The position numbers and the translations under genes are program-made. A stretch of DNA of 64,000 nt from Oceanomicrobium pacificus. GTDB taxonomy: Bacteria > Pseudomonadota > Alphaproteobacteria > Rhodobacterales > Rhodobacteraceae. The notes under the pieces were generated by a model, which did no database searches, was not told the origin of the DNA, and saw nothing but the letters and a program-made list of their open reading frames with translations. This document shows positions 26,758 to 35,162 of the stretch, piece after piece. The DNA lies in the NCBI RefSeq assembly GCF_009833495.1, contig NZ_WUWG01000003.1, forward strand, positions 930,001 to 994,000. The letters are read 5' to 3'. Each line of letters begins with the position of its first letter. Within the stretch, counting starts at the first letter, position 1.

Positions 26758-27741
26758 ATGAAACCGAACCTCAAAGCCAGTTTCGCAGGCGCCGTTGCAG
26801 CCATTGCGCTCATCGGATCGGCCGCCAACGCCGCCGAATGGCGCGGCTGGAACATCCATGTAGAGGGTTATCCGAACACCGTCGCGATGGACAAGTTCGC
26901 AGAGCTTGTGGAAGAGAAGACCGGCGGCGAAATCTCGCTCCAGATGTTCCACGGCGGCACGCTCGGCAGCCAGCCCGACGCCATCGAACAGGTCCGTCTC
27001 GGCGGTCTGGAGATCGGCAACTTCAACCTTGGCCCGATCGGTCCGATCGCGGCCGAAGCCAATGTCGTGTCCCTGCCCTTCATCTTCAAGGACGTGCCGC
27101 ACATGTTCCGCGTGCTGAACGGCGAAGGCGGCGAGATGATCGCGAAAGGCATGGAAGCGAAGGGCCTGATCCCGCTGGCTTGGTATGATGCCGGTGCCCG
27201 CTCCTTCTACAACGGCGCCAAGCCGATCAACGCGCCCGAAGATGTTGCCGGCATGAAGGTGCGGGTGATGAACAACGACCTCTATTCCGGCATGATCGCG
27301 GAACTGGGTGGCAACCCGTCCCCGATGGCCTTCGCCGAGGTCTATCAGGCGCTGAAGACCGGCGTCGTGGACGGGGCCGAAAACAACTGGCCGTCCTACG
27401 AATCGACCGGCCATTTCGAGGTGGCGGGCTACTACTCGCTCAGCCAGCACCTGATCATTCCGGAATGCGTCTGCATCAATGCAGATGCCTATAACGCCCT
27501 GTCCGACGAGCAGAAGGCCGCCGTCAAGGAAGCCGCGATGGAATCGGCCGAACTGCAGCAGCAGCTGTGGGCCGAGCGGGAGGCCACCAGCCGCAAGATG
27601 GTCGAGGAAGCCGGCGTCGTGACCAACGAGATCGCCGACAAGGGCCCGTTCCAGGAGGCCATGGTCCCGGTCTACGAGGCCTATCTTGAAGCCAATGCAG
27701 ACCTGCGCCCGCTGGTCGAACTGATCCAGGCGACCGAGTAA
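26758..27741 (+). CDS. TRAP transporter solute-binding protein (DctP family)
   Basis: This 327-residue periplasmic protein has a signal peptide ending at residue 25 (AANA/AEWRGW) and the DctP fold. Typical features are MFHGGTLGSQPDAIEQVRLG, the conserved carboxylate-binding Arg in DVAGMKVRVMNN, and AFAEVYQALKTGVVDGAENN. It would deliver an organic acid to the DctQ/DctM permease encoded next. The operon ends in mannonate dehydratase, so D-mannonate or a related hexuronate is the likely ligand. Transcription probably starts from the promoter at 26597-26625. An AGGGAGACC ribosome binding site precedes the ATG. Confidence 0.9.
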   Translation: MKPNLKASFAGAVAAIALIGSAANAAEWRGWNIHVEGYPNTVAMDKFAELVEEKTGGEISLQMFHGGTLGSQPDAIEQVRLGGLEIGNFNLGPIGPIAAEANVVSLPFIFKDVPHMFRVLNGEGGEMIAKGMEAKGLIPLAWYDAGARSFYNGAKPINAPEDVAGMKVRVMNNDLYSGMIAELGGNPSPMAFAEVYQALKTGVVDGAENNWPSYESTGHFEVAGYYSLSQHLIIPECVCINADAYNALSDEQKAAVKEAAMESAELQQQLWAEREATSRKMVEEAGVVTNEIADKGPFQEAMVPVYEAYLEANADLRPLVELIQATE

Positions 27742-27760
27742 CGTCCCGCCTGCAAGAACC

Positions 27761-27785
27761 GCCCCGGCAGCGCGTCTGCCGGGGC
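27761..27785 (+). repeat. Intercistronic stem-loop after the TRAP binding-protein gene
   Basis: A perfect 10-bp stem, GCCCCGGCAG with CTGCCGGGGC, closes a five-base CGCGT loop 19 bases after the dctP-type stop and 23 bases before the dctQ-type start. No proper T-run follows. It most likely stabilises the upstream message or partly stops transcription, so that binding protein exceeds permease. Confidence 0.72.
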
Positions 27786-27808
27786 CGCTTCTGTCAAGGA
27801 ACACCATC

Positions 27809-28345
27809 ATGTCTGACCGCGAAACCGGCGTCGGGGCCCGTGACTTCATGACCCCTGTCGACAAGCTGCTCGACGCGATCGCCACGGCCTGCCGGGTGCT
27901 GACGGGCCTGTCGCTCGTCATCCTCACCGTCATTTTCGGCTGGCTGGTCTTCGGCCGCTACGTGCTGAACGCCACGCCAACATGGGTCGAGCAGGCCGCC
28001 CTCCTTCTGGTCATGACCATCGCCTTCATCGGCGCGGCGGTCGGTGTGCATGAAAATGCCCATCTCTCGGTCAGCGTCTTCCGCGGGCTGGTGCCGGCGC
28101 CTGTCCGCACGGCCTTCGTCATCGTGACCGATCTGGCCATGGCCGGCTTCGGCGGCTTGATGCTCGTCTATGGCGCGAAGCTGACGGCCTTCAAATGGGG
28201 GTCGATGATCCCGCTCATCCAGCTGCCCGAAGGGCTGCGCTCGCTGCCGCTGACCATCGGCGGCGGACTTATCCTGCTTTTCTCGCTCGCCCATCTCACG
28301 CGGCTGGCGCTGCGGCGCGACCTGCGCCGCGACACGATCGAATAA
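27809..28345 (+). CDS. TRAP transporter small permease (DctQ family)
   Basis: This 178-residue inner-membrane protein has the four transmembrane helices of DctQ subunits. Family features are LVFGRYVLNATPTWVEQAALLLVMTIAFIGAA in helices 1-2 and VHENAHLSVSVFRG between helices 2 and 3. It is the accessory subunit that pairs with the large permease encoded nine bases downstream. A stem-loop separates it from the binding-protein gene. Confidence 0.9.
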   Translation: MSDRETGVGARDFMTPVDKLLDAIATACRVLTGLSLVILTVIFGWLVFGRYVLNATPTWVEQAALLLVMTIAFIGAAVGVHENAHLSVSVFRGLVPAPVRTAFVIVTDLAMAGFGGLMLVYGAKLTAFKWGSMIPLIQLPEGLRSLPLTIGGGLILLFSLAHLTRLALRRDLRRDTIE

Positions 28346-28354
28346 GGGACTATC

Positions 28355-29638
28355 ATGGGGCTTCTCCTCCTTCTCGGCCTGTTCGCGCTTTGCGTCGCAA
28401 TCGGCGTGCCGGTGGCCTTCGCGCTCGGCATCGCGGCCATTTCCGCCTTCGCCTTCGAGGGTCTGCCGCTGATGATCGGCTTCCAGCGGATCATCTCGGG
28501 CATCAATGTCTTCTCGCTCATGGCGATCCCCTTCTTCATCTTCGCGGGCGAATTGATGTTCCATGGCGGGATCGCCATGCGGCTGGTCCGCTTCGCCTCT
28601 GCCGCCGTCGGCGCGGTGCGCGGCGGCCTCGGGATCGTCAACGTCTTCTCCTCGATGCTCTTCGGCGGCATTTCGGGGTCGGCGGTGGCGGATATCTCCG
28701 CGCTCGGCTCGATCCTCGTCCCGGTGATGAAGGAAAAGGGCTATGACGCGGATTACGCGGTCAACGTGACCGTCACCTCCTCCATCGCGGGGATCATCAT
28801 TCCGCCGAGCCACAACATGATCATCTTCGCCATTGCGGCGGGCGGCGGCATCTCGATCTCGAAACTTTTTCTCGCGGGCGTGGTGCCGGGCATGCTCATG
28901 TGCCTCTGCCTCGCCGTGGCGGCCTATCTGGTTGCCGTGAAACGCGGCTACAGCGCCGAGGCCTTCCCCGGCTGGTCGGCTCTGGCCTTTGCCTTCTTTG
29001 GCGCGATCCCGGGCCTGCTGACGGCGGTCATCATCGTGGGCGGGGTGCTGTCAGGCGTCTTCACGGTCACCGAATCCGGTGCGTTCGGCGCGATCTACGC
29101 CTTTCTGGTTACACTGCTCGTCTACCGCTCGATCACCTGGGAAAATTTCAAGATCGCCGTGCGCCAGTCGGTGCGCACCACCTCCATGGTGATGATTCTG
29201 ATCGCCTGTGCGGGTGCGTTTGCCTACATGCTGACCTTCTACCGGGTGCCGGACAAGACGGTCGACCTGCTGACGGGCCTGACGGACAACCCGATCATGA
29301 TCCTGCTGATGATCAACCTCGCGCTTCTGGTGCTGGGCATGATCATGGACATGGCCGCGCTCATCCTGATCTGCACGCCGATCTTCCTGCCGGTGGCCAA
29401 CAGCCTCGGCGTCGATCCCTACCAGTTCGGAATGATCCTGCTCGTCAATCTGGGTCTTGGCCTCTGCACGCCGCCGGTCGGGTCCTGCCTCTTCGTGGGC
29501 TGCGCCGTGGGCAAGCTGCCGATGGAAAAGGCCGTGCGGACGATCTGGCCCTTCTATCTGGCGATCTTCGTTGCGCTGATGCTGATCACCTTCGTGCCGG
29601 CCATATCGCTGACGCTGCCGGGGCTTCTGGACCCATGA
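28355..29638 (+). CDS. TRAP transporter large permease (DctM family)
   Basis: This 427-residue membrane protein carries the sodium-dependent transport function of the TRAP system. About 12 hydrophobic segments are visible, with family motifs IPFFIFAGELMFHGGIAMRL near the start, FGGISGSAVADISALGSI, and GIIIPPSHNMIIFAIAAGG. AAGGGA precedes the ATG. Its TGA overlaps the ATG of the following oxidoreductase gene in ATGA (29635-29638), a sign of translational coupling. Confidence 0.92.
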   Translation: MGLLLLLGLFALCVAIGVPVAFALGIAAISAFAFEGLPLMIGFQRIISGINVFSLMAIPFFIFAGELMFHGGIAMRLVRFASAAVGAVRGGLGIVNVFSSMLFGGISGSAVADISALGSILVPVMKEKGYDADYAVNVTVTSSIAGIIIPPSHNMIIFAIAAGGGISISKLFLAGVVPGMLMCLCLAVAAYLVAVKRGYSAEAFPGWSALAFAFFGAIPGLLTAVIIVGGVLSGVFTVTESGAFGAIYAFLVTLLVYRSITWENFKIAVRQSVRTTSMVMILIACAGAFAYMLTFYRVPDKTVDLLTGLTDNPIMILLMINLALLVLGMIMDMAALILICTPIFLPVANSLGVDPYQFGMILLVNLGLGLCTPPVGSCLFVGCAVGKLPMEKAVRTIWPFYLAIFVALMLITFVPAISLTLPGLLDP

Positions 29639-30771
29639 GCCGCAAGCCGACGGTTCTGGTCGCCGGAACCGGCTTTGCCGGCGAAGGCCACACGGATGCC
29701 TTTCGCGCCGCCGGCGCGGAAGTGGTCGGCATGGTCGGCCGGACGCCGCATGTCGCGGCCGAGGTCGCGGGGCGGCTCGGCATCCCGATGCACGGCACGG
29801 ACTGGCAGGCGGCGCTGCGCGACACACGGCCCGATATCGTGGCCATTGCCACGCCGGGCGGCGCGCATTTCGAGCAGATCCGTCTGGCGCTCGGCTTCGG
29901 GGCGCATGTGTTCTGCGACAAGCCGCTCACGACCGACGGGGCGCGCGCGGAACAGCTCTTGGCGCTGGCCGACGCGGCGGGGGTCAAGACCGCCTTTGCC
30001 GCGAGTTACCGCTATACGCCGAGCGTGCGCCACGCACAGGCGCTGGTCGCTGCAGGCGCCATCGGCCGGCCGACCGAGGTGGAGTGCATCTCGCATTTCA
30101 ACCTCGAACGCGGCATCCCCTTCGGCTGGTCCCACCGGCAGGAAGCCGGTGGCGGCCGGCTCAACAACAATTTCACCCATACGCTGGCCATCGTCTCGGC
30201 CGTGCTCGATGCGACGCCAGAGGCCGTCACCGGCGAAGTGCGTGACGACCTGCGGCGCGCGCCCATCGTCGACGGGGTGCACAACTTTGCCACCCGGCGC
30301 GCCTTCATCCCTGCAGATCTGAGCGACCCGAAACTGCAATGGGGCAAGAGCAATGTGGAATGGTCCTACACGGTGCTGGCCCGGATGAAGAGCAGCTTCG
30401 CGGAAGCGCCGGTCTCCGCCCTGTTCAAACATGGCGGGCTCGTCCCGCGCTTCCGCGAGGACCATATCGTCTTCTACGGCGATGCCGGCGCGATCTATCT
30501 CGAAGGGCACTATGGAAGCGGTGCGCTGCACCTGTGCGGTCCGGCGGGCGACTGGCAGGACTTGGCCCTGCCCGCGGATATTGCCGCCGACACGCCGGAT
30601 GTGACGGGCGAGACCGAACAGTGCTGGCACTATCTGGCGCGGGAATTCATGGCCGACATTCAAGGCAGGCCGGTCGCCCCCTACCCGACCTTCCGCGACG
30701 GATGCGCCTACCAGAAGATCATCGACCTGATCCGTGCCAACGCGAACTGGACGGACCTGCACCCAGACTGA
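29635..30771 (+). CDS. Gfo/Idh/MocA-family oxidoreductase of the mannonate operon
   Basis: This 378-residue NAD(P)-dependent oxidoreductase has a Rossmann N-terminus (VLVAGTGFAGEGH) and the family motif CDKPLTTDG in place of the usual EKP. The substrate domain includes SHFNLERGIPFGWSHRQE and GGGRLNNNFTHTL. Encoded between the TRAP importer and mannonate dehydratase, it may convert an imported hexuronate or aldonate to the dehydratase substrate, for example a fructuronate-mannonate type redox step. That role is inference. The start is fixed by the ATGA overlap with the permease gene; the frame stays open upstream inside that gene but has no ribosome binding site. Confidence 0.85.
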   Translation: MSRKPTVLVAGTGFAGEGHTDAFRAAGAEVVGMVGRTPHVAAEVAGRLGIPMHGTDWQAALRDTRPDIVAIATPGGAHFEQIRLALGFGAHVFCDKPLTTDGARAEQLLALADAAGVKTAFAASYRYTPSVRHAQALVAAGAIGRPTEVECISHFNLERGIPFGWSHRQEAGGGRLNNNFTHTLAIVSAVLDATPEAVTGEVRDDLRRAPIVDGVHNFATRRAFIPADLSDPKLQWGKSNVEWSYTVLARMKSSFAEAPVSALFKHGGLVPRFREDHIVFYGDAGAIYLEGHYGSGALHLCGPAGDWQDLALPADIAADTPDVTGETEQCWHYLAREFMADIQGRPVAPYPTFRDGCAYQKIIDLIRANANWTDLHPD

Positions 30772-30799
30772 ACCGGCCCGACCGACGAAAGGAGTTGCC

Positions 30800-32026
30800 A
30801 TGAAGATCACCGATGCCCGCATATTCGTCGGCGGCCCCGGCAAGAATTACGTCACGCTGAAGATCGTCACGGATCAGGGCATCTACGGGCTGGGCGACGC
30901 GACGCTCAACAATCGCGAGACCCTGCCCGCGGCCTACCTGCGCGATTATCTGGTTCCGAACCTGATCGGGATGGACCCGCGCCGGAGCGAGGATATCTGG
31001 CAGTTCTTCTATCGCGGCGCCTATTTCCGCGGCGGCCCGATCGCCATGGCGGCGATCGGTGCGGTCGACATGGCGCTTTGGGACATCAAGGGGAAGCTGG
31101 CCGGACTGCCGCTCTACGACCTGTTCGGCGGCAAGAGCCGCGACGGCGCGCTCGTCTATGCCCATGCCACGGGCGCCGACCTTCAGGCCTTGATGGACTC
31201 CGTCGCGCGCTATGTCGCGCAGGGCTACAAGGCCGTGCGGGTGCAATGCGGCATACCGGGCATGCCGACCGCCGGCTACGGCGTTGCGGACAAAGAGACC
31301 GGCGACGGTGATTTCATCACGGATTTCAGCGGCATCCGCCCCAAGGTGGAGATCTGGGACACCGACCGCTACATGCGCTACATGCCCGACGCGCTGATGG
31401 CCGTGCGGGAGCGGTTCGGGCCGGAGCTGAAAATCCTCCATGACGTGCATCACCGGCTCACCCCGCGCGAGGCGGCTTCCTTCGCCAAGTCCGTCGAACC
31501 GGTCGGGCTCTACTGGCTCGAGGATCCGACCCCGGCCGAAGATCAGGGCGCGCTCCGCTTGCTGCGCCAGCATTCCACCGTGCCCGTGGCGATCGGCGAG
31601 GTGTTCAATTCGATCTGGCAGTGCAACCGCCTGATCGAAGAGGAACTGATCGACTTCATCCGCGTGGCGGTCACCTATGCGGGCGGCATCACGCATGCAA
31701 AACGGATCGTCGATCTGGCGGGTCTACACAATGTCCGAACCGGCTTTCACGGGGCGCCGAGCCACTCGCCCGTCTCGATGGCCGCGCAGGCACATCTGAA
31801 CGCCTGGGCGCCGAATTTCGGCATTCAGGAATATCTGGTGCTGGGCACGCCCGCATGCGACGCGCTCTTCCCGTCCGCGCACCGGATGGAGGGCGGATTG
31901 TTCCATGTGAGCGACGCACCGGGCCTTGGCATCGACTTCGACGAGCGCGAAGCGGAGCGCTACAGCTACAGCCCCGGCAGCCATCCGGTCGTGCGGCTCG
32001 AAGACGGCACGATGTGGAACTACTGA
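30800..32026 (+). CDS. manD: D-mannonate dehydratase, enolase superfamily (ManD/RspA)
   Basis: This 408-residue enzyme should dehydrate D-mannonate to 2-keto-3-deoxy-D-gluconate. Metal ligands occur in LHDVHH (Asp215), WLEDP (Glu241) and IGEVFN (Glu267); catalytic residues include His217, His317 in GFHGAPSHSP and Arg147 in AVRVQC, matching the ManD pattern. The C-terminal AERYSYSPGSHPVVRLEDGT is also characteristic. Some ManD-family members have low or no mannonate activity, so the operon context (TRAP importer plus UxuR-like operator) is useful support. AAAGGAG precedes the ATG at 30800. No KDG kinase or aldolase is in the window. Confidence 0.88.
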   Translation: MKITDARIFVGGPGKNYVTLKIVTDQGIYGLGDATLNNRETLPAAYLRDYLVPNLIGMDPRRSEDIWQFFYRGAYFRGGPIAMAAIGAVDMALWDIKGKLAGLPLYDLFGGKSRDGALVYAHATGADLQALMDSVARYVAQGYKAVRVQCGIPGMPTAGYGVADKETGDGDFITDFSGIRPKVEIWDTDRYMRYMPDALMAVRERFGPELKILHDVHHRLTPREAASFAKSVEPVGLYWLEDPTPAEDQGALRLLRQHSTVPVAIGEVFNSIWQCNRLIEEELIDFIRVAVTYAGGITHAKRIVDLAGLHNVRTGFHGAPSHSPVSMAAQAHLNAWAPNFGIQEYLVLGTPACDALFPSAHRMEGGLFHVSDAPGLGIDFDEREAERYSYSPGSHPVVRLEDGTMWNY

Positions 32027-32039
32027 ACCGGACAGATGT

Positions 32040-32068
32040 TCACGTGACGCTTTGACTGCGCCACGTGA
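32040..32068. terminator. Stem-loop terminator between convergent mannonate and epimerase operons
   Basis: An 11-bp stem with one mismatch (TCACGTGACGC and GCGCCACGTGA) encloses a seven-base loop, TTTGACT. It starts 14 bases after the manD stop and ends 19 bases before the stop of the convergent epimerase gene. T-runs are weak, so termination efficiency is uncertain. Confidence 0.6.
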
Positions 32069-32086
32069 GCCATTGTTCCAAATATG

Positions 32087-33160
32087 TTAATCAGCTTCCG
32101 AGAACCGGAACACGATATCATGTTCATAGGTTTCGCCCGGGTCGAGCCGCGCCGACGGGAATGCCGTATGGTTCGGACTGTCGGGAAAATATTGCGGCTC
32201 CAGACAGATACCGTCGCGCGGGCGGAACGCCGCGGCTGACGGTTCTGTCGCGTCAATGTCGAGCATATGCGCGTCATAGACCTGCAGCCCTGGCATGTTG
32301 GTGAATAGCTCCATCGTCAGGCCCGACCTGGCCGCGTGCAGGCACGCGGCCGGTGCACCGTCGGGACGCGCGTTCAGGATGAAATTGTGGTCGAGGTCGA
32401 CGGGACGGTCCAGGTCGGCAACGGCGCGGGCGTCCCGATAGTCGAACGCCGTGTCTGCCACAGGCAGTGCCACGCCGGTCGGGATCTTGCGCGCATCCAC
32501 CTCCGACACATGATCGGCGGCAAGGGTCAGCCGGTGATCGCCCACGCTGCCTGCTCCGTCGAGGTTGAAATAGCTGTGCTGGGTCAGGTTGATGACCGTT
32601 GGCGCATCCGTTTCGGCCCGCAATTCGGTCACCAGCGACACTGCGCCTGTGTCGTCCTGCTCGAGCTGGTAGGTGCACCGCGCCACCACCCGGCCCGGAA
32701 AGCCCTGATCGCCATCCTCCGACACGATTTTAAGGGTGACTTCGGACGCGCTCGCGGCCTCGATCTCCCAGACGCGGACGCCGAACCCTTCCGGCCCGCC
32801 ATGCAGGCAGGTGCCCGCGCCTTCGTTGGTGACCGGCGTGAACTGCCGCCCGCCGAGCGTGAACCCGTCGGCAATCCGGTTGGCATAGCGCCCCGCAATG
32901 GCACCGAAATAGGGGGAGAGCACGGGATAGGGCTCGAACCGGTCGAACCCGAGCACGACTTTCTGCAACTGCCCGTCACGGCGCCGGATCTGCAGATCGG
33001 CAATCACCGCGCCCCAACTGAAGATGCGCGCAAAGGAGCCGTCCCCTGCCGTCAGCGTCACCGCATGCACGTCCTGCCCGCCGAACCGGCCGGCAACCTC
33101 GATCATTCTGTCATTCATGGTGTGTTTAGCCTGCGCGGCGCGGCCTGTTTCGTCCTTCAT
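32087..33160 (-). CDS. galM: Aldose 1-epimerase (galactose mutarotase)
   Basis: This protein of about 357 residues interconverts alpha and beta anomers of an aldose. The conserved NLTQHSYFNLDG (catalytic His), DHNFIL and LEPQYFPDSPN (catalytic Glu) motifs of GalM are present. The ATG at 33160 overlaps the permease TGA as ATGA, favouring coupled translation; an alternative ATG at 33118 would remove 14 residues and also begins well before the conserved domain. It is the last gene of the ABC importer operon and presumably prepares the imported sugar for the next enzyme. A much longer open frame upstream lies inside the permease gene and is spurious. Confidence 0.86.
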   Translation of the reverse strand: MKDETGRAAQAKHTMNDRMIEVAGRFGGQDVHAVTLTAGDGSFARIFSWGAVIADLQIRRRDGQLQKVVLGFDRFEPYPVLSPYFGAIAGRYANRIADGFTLGGRQFTPVTNEGAGTCLHGGPEGFGVRVWEIEAASASEVTLKIVSEDGDQGFPGRVVARCTYQLEQDDTGAVSLVTELRAETDAPTVINLTQHSYFNLDGAGSVGDHRLTLAADHVSEVDARKIPTGVALPVADTAFDYRDARAVADLDRPVDLDHNFILNARPDGAPAACLHAARSGLTMELFTNMPGLQVYDAHMLDIDATEPSAAAFRPRDGICLEPQYFPDSPNHTAFPSARLDPGETYEHDIVFRFSEAD

Positions 33161-34143
33161 GTTGCTGACACCGCAGGTTGCGCCGCATGTTTGCGCGCCA
33201 GCCGCGCCTGAAATAGCACAACCACCAGCAGGAAAAAGCCGCGAATGACCGATTGCCAGTAGGCCGAGAGCGAAATCCAGCCCTTGCCATTCTCGAAATT
33301 CAGGATGGTGAAGAGCACACCGAGCAGGAGCACGCCGGCCAGCGTCGCCCCGACCGATCCGACACCGCCCGTCAGGAGCGTGCCGCCGACCACCACCGAC
33401 GCGATGGCAAAGAGTTCCCATCCCTTGCCCTCGATCGGTTGTCCGGCGCCGAACTGGGCAGCAAGGATCACCCCCGCCAACCCGGCCAGCCCGCCGCAGG
33501 CAATGTAGGTGACCATCAGCGTCCGCTCCACCGGAAGCCCCATCATCCGGGTCGCCTCCTCGTTGCCACCGATGGCCAGAACCGTCCGGCCGGCGCTGGT
33601 ACGGTTCAGGATCACCGATCCGATCACATAGGCCACCGCCGCGATCAATGCCGGAACCGGCAGGCCGAACAGGTTGCCCTGCCCCAGCCAGGTGAAGCTC
33701 GTCGCGTAGGAAACCGGGATCGACTGGTTGCCCGACAGCAGGAGCGCCATGCCGCCGGCCGCCAGCATCGTCGCGAGCGTGGCAATGAAGGGCATGATCT
33801 TCAGCCGCGTGACGATGAGCCCGTTCAGAAGCCCCACGACCAGCCCCGCACCGACCCCGGCGGCGAGCCCCGGCACCAGCCCGTAATGGCTCGCATGGGC
33901 GGCAACGACGCTCGACATGGCGGCATTGGCGCCGACCGACAGGTCGATCCCCTCGGTCATGATGACAAAGCACATGCCGAGCGCCACGAGCGCGAACATG
34001 GAATTATAGCGCAGCACGCTCATCACATTGAACGGGCTGAGGAAATTGTCATAGCGGAGCCATCCGAACAGGATGACGAGCATCAGCGCGACGACCACGC
34101 CGTAAGAGCCCATGAGACCGCGATTGCCTGCCATGCCGATCAT
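33157..34143 (-). CDS. Sugar ABC importer permease (RbsC/YjfF type)
   Basis: This 328-residue inner-membrane permease has the motifs of the ribose/galactofuranose importer family: FVIMTEGIDLSVGANAAMSS, AIGGNEEATRMMGLPV and ASVVVGGTLLTGGVGSVGAT. About eight to ten helices are apparent. It is the second of two adjacent permeases of this type; a binding-protein, ATPase, permease, permease order matches E. coli ytfQ-ytfR-ytfT-yjfF, and this one would correspond to YjfF. Its ATG overlaps the TGA of the first permease gene (34140-34143), and its own TGA overlaps the galM start. Confidence 0.9.
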   Translation of the reverse strand: MIGMAGNRGLMGSYGVVVALMLVILFGWLRYDNFLSPFNVMSVLRYNSMFALVALGMCFVIMTEGIDLSVGANAAMSSVVAAHASHYGLVPGLAAGVGAGLVVGLLNGLIVTRLKIMPFIATLATMLAAGGMALLLSGNQSIPVSYATSFTWLGQGNLFGLPVPALIAAVAYVIGSVILNRTSAGRTVLAIGGNEEATRMMGLPVERTLMVTYIACGGLAGLAGVILAAQFGAGQPIEGKGWELFAIASVVVGGTLLTGGVGSVGATLAGVLLLGVLFTILNFENGKGWISLSAYWQSVIRGFFLLVVVLFQARLARKHAAQPAVSAT

Positions 34144-35162
34144 GATGCGCGTGCCTTTCTCTGGATCCAGACCGCGGCGATGATGATCGCCGCCTTGACG
34201 ACCATGGCCGCCGCATCGGGCACCCCGTTGGCCAGAAGCGTGTAGCGCACGATCTGGATCGTGAGCGCGCCCAGAAGCGTGCCCCAGATGCTCGCGCGCC
34301 CGCCACTCAGAAGCGTGCCGCCCACCGCGACGGCAGCGATGGCATCGAGCTCCATCCCGAGCCCGACAAGATTGGCGTCGGACGCGGAATTGATCGCGAT
34401 GACGATGAGACCCGCGATACCAGCCAGCAGGCCGCTGATCGCATAGACCGCGATCTTCACCCGTCCGACCGGAACCCCGGCCAGTTCCGCAGCTTTCTCG
34501 TTGCCGCCGATGGCGAGGATCTGTCGCCCGAAAACCGTCCGGCGCAGCATCCAGGCTGCCCAGACGACGACCACGGCCATGATGATGACCTGAAACGGCA
34601 GGCCGAGGATCCGGCCGAGCCCGATGAACTGGAACTCAGGCACGCTGAACACCTGCAGATTGCCGTTGGTCATCACCTGCGCGATGCCGCGCCCGGCAAT
34701 GAACAGGACCAGCGTGGCGACAATCGGCTGGATGTGGAACGTCGCCACCAGCCAGCCGTTGAACGCGCCGAGCGCGCCGGCCACCGCGACCGACAGGATG
34801 ATCGCCAGCCCCACGGCCAGACCGACATGCTCGATCCCGAATATCTTTCCCATGAAGATCATCGGCGCGAGCGCACCGGCAATCGCCATCAGCGAGCCGA
34901 CGGACAGGTCGATCCCGCCTGTGGCGATGACGAGCGTCATGCCGACCGCCACGATCACGATGGTGCAGACCTGTGTCAGGTTCACGTTCAGCGTCTGGAC
35001 CGACAGGAAATTCGGCGTGATCGCGATGTTCAGCAGGATCAGCAGGACAAGAACGATCAGCGTCGCGTAGCGGTCGAGAAACGCATAGATCGGCCTGTCA
35101 GGCTTCTGCGACGGACGGCTCCCCGCCGCCATGCGCCATTGCGGCCAGAATGCGCTCTTCAT
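34140..35162 (-). CDS. Sugar ABC importer permease (RbsC/YtfT type)
   Basis: This 340-residue permease is the partner of the neighbouring YjfF-like subunit. Family motifs are LVIATGGIDLSVGSLMAIAG, AIGGNEKAAELAGVPVGRVK and AAVAVGGTLLSGGRASIWGT. The N-terminal tail of about 25 polar residues precedes the first helix. The ATG at 35162 has a GGAGAAATCA ribosome binding site inside the ATPase gene, so the two genes overlap by 65 bases in different frames; an ATG at 35132 without a clear binding site is a less likely alternative. By gene order it corresponds to YtfT. Confidence 0.88.
   Translation of the reverse strand: MKSAFWPQWRMAAGSRPSQKPDRPIYAFLDRYATLIVLVLLILLNIAITPNFLSVQTLNVNLTQVCTIVIVAVGMTLVIATGGIDLSVGSLMAIAGALAPMIFMGKIFGIEHVGLAVGLAIILSVAVAGALGAFNGWLVATFHIQPIVATLVLFIAGRGIAQVMTNGNLQVFSVPEFQFIGLGRILGLPFQVIIMAVVVVWAAWMLRRTVFGRQILAIGGNEKAAELAGVPVGRVKIAVYAISGLLAGIAGLIVIAINSASDANLVGLGMELDAIAAVAVGGTLLSGGRASIWGTLLGALTIQIVRYTLLANGVPDAAAMVVKAAIIIAAVWIQRKARAS

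Noticed and set aside
28900-29634. Upstream extension of the Gfo/Idh/MocA frame in the mannonate operon
   Set aside because: It lies inside the DctM gene in another frame and shows shadow composition. The ATGA overlap at 29635 gives the proper start.
33161-33973. Possible fusion of aldose epimerase with an N-terminal domain
   Set aside because: The apparent extension is the RbsC-type permease gene read out of frame. No domain is visible and the ATGA start explains the gene.
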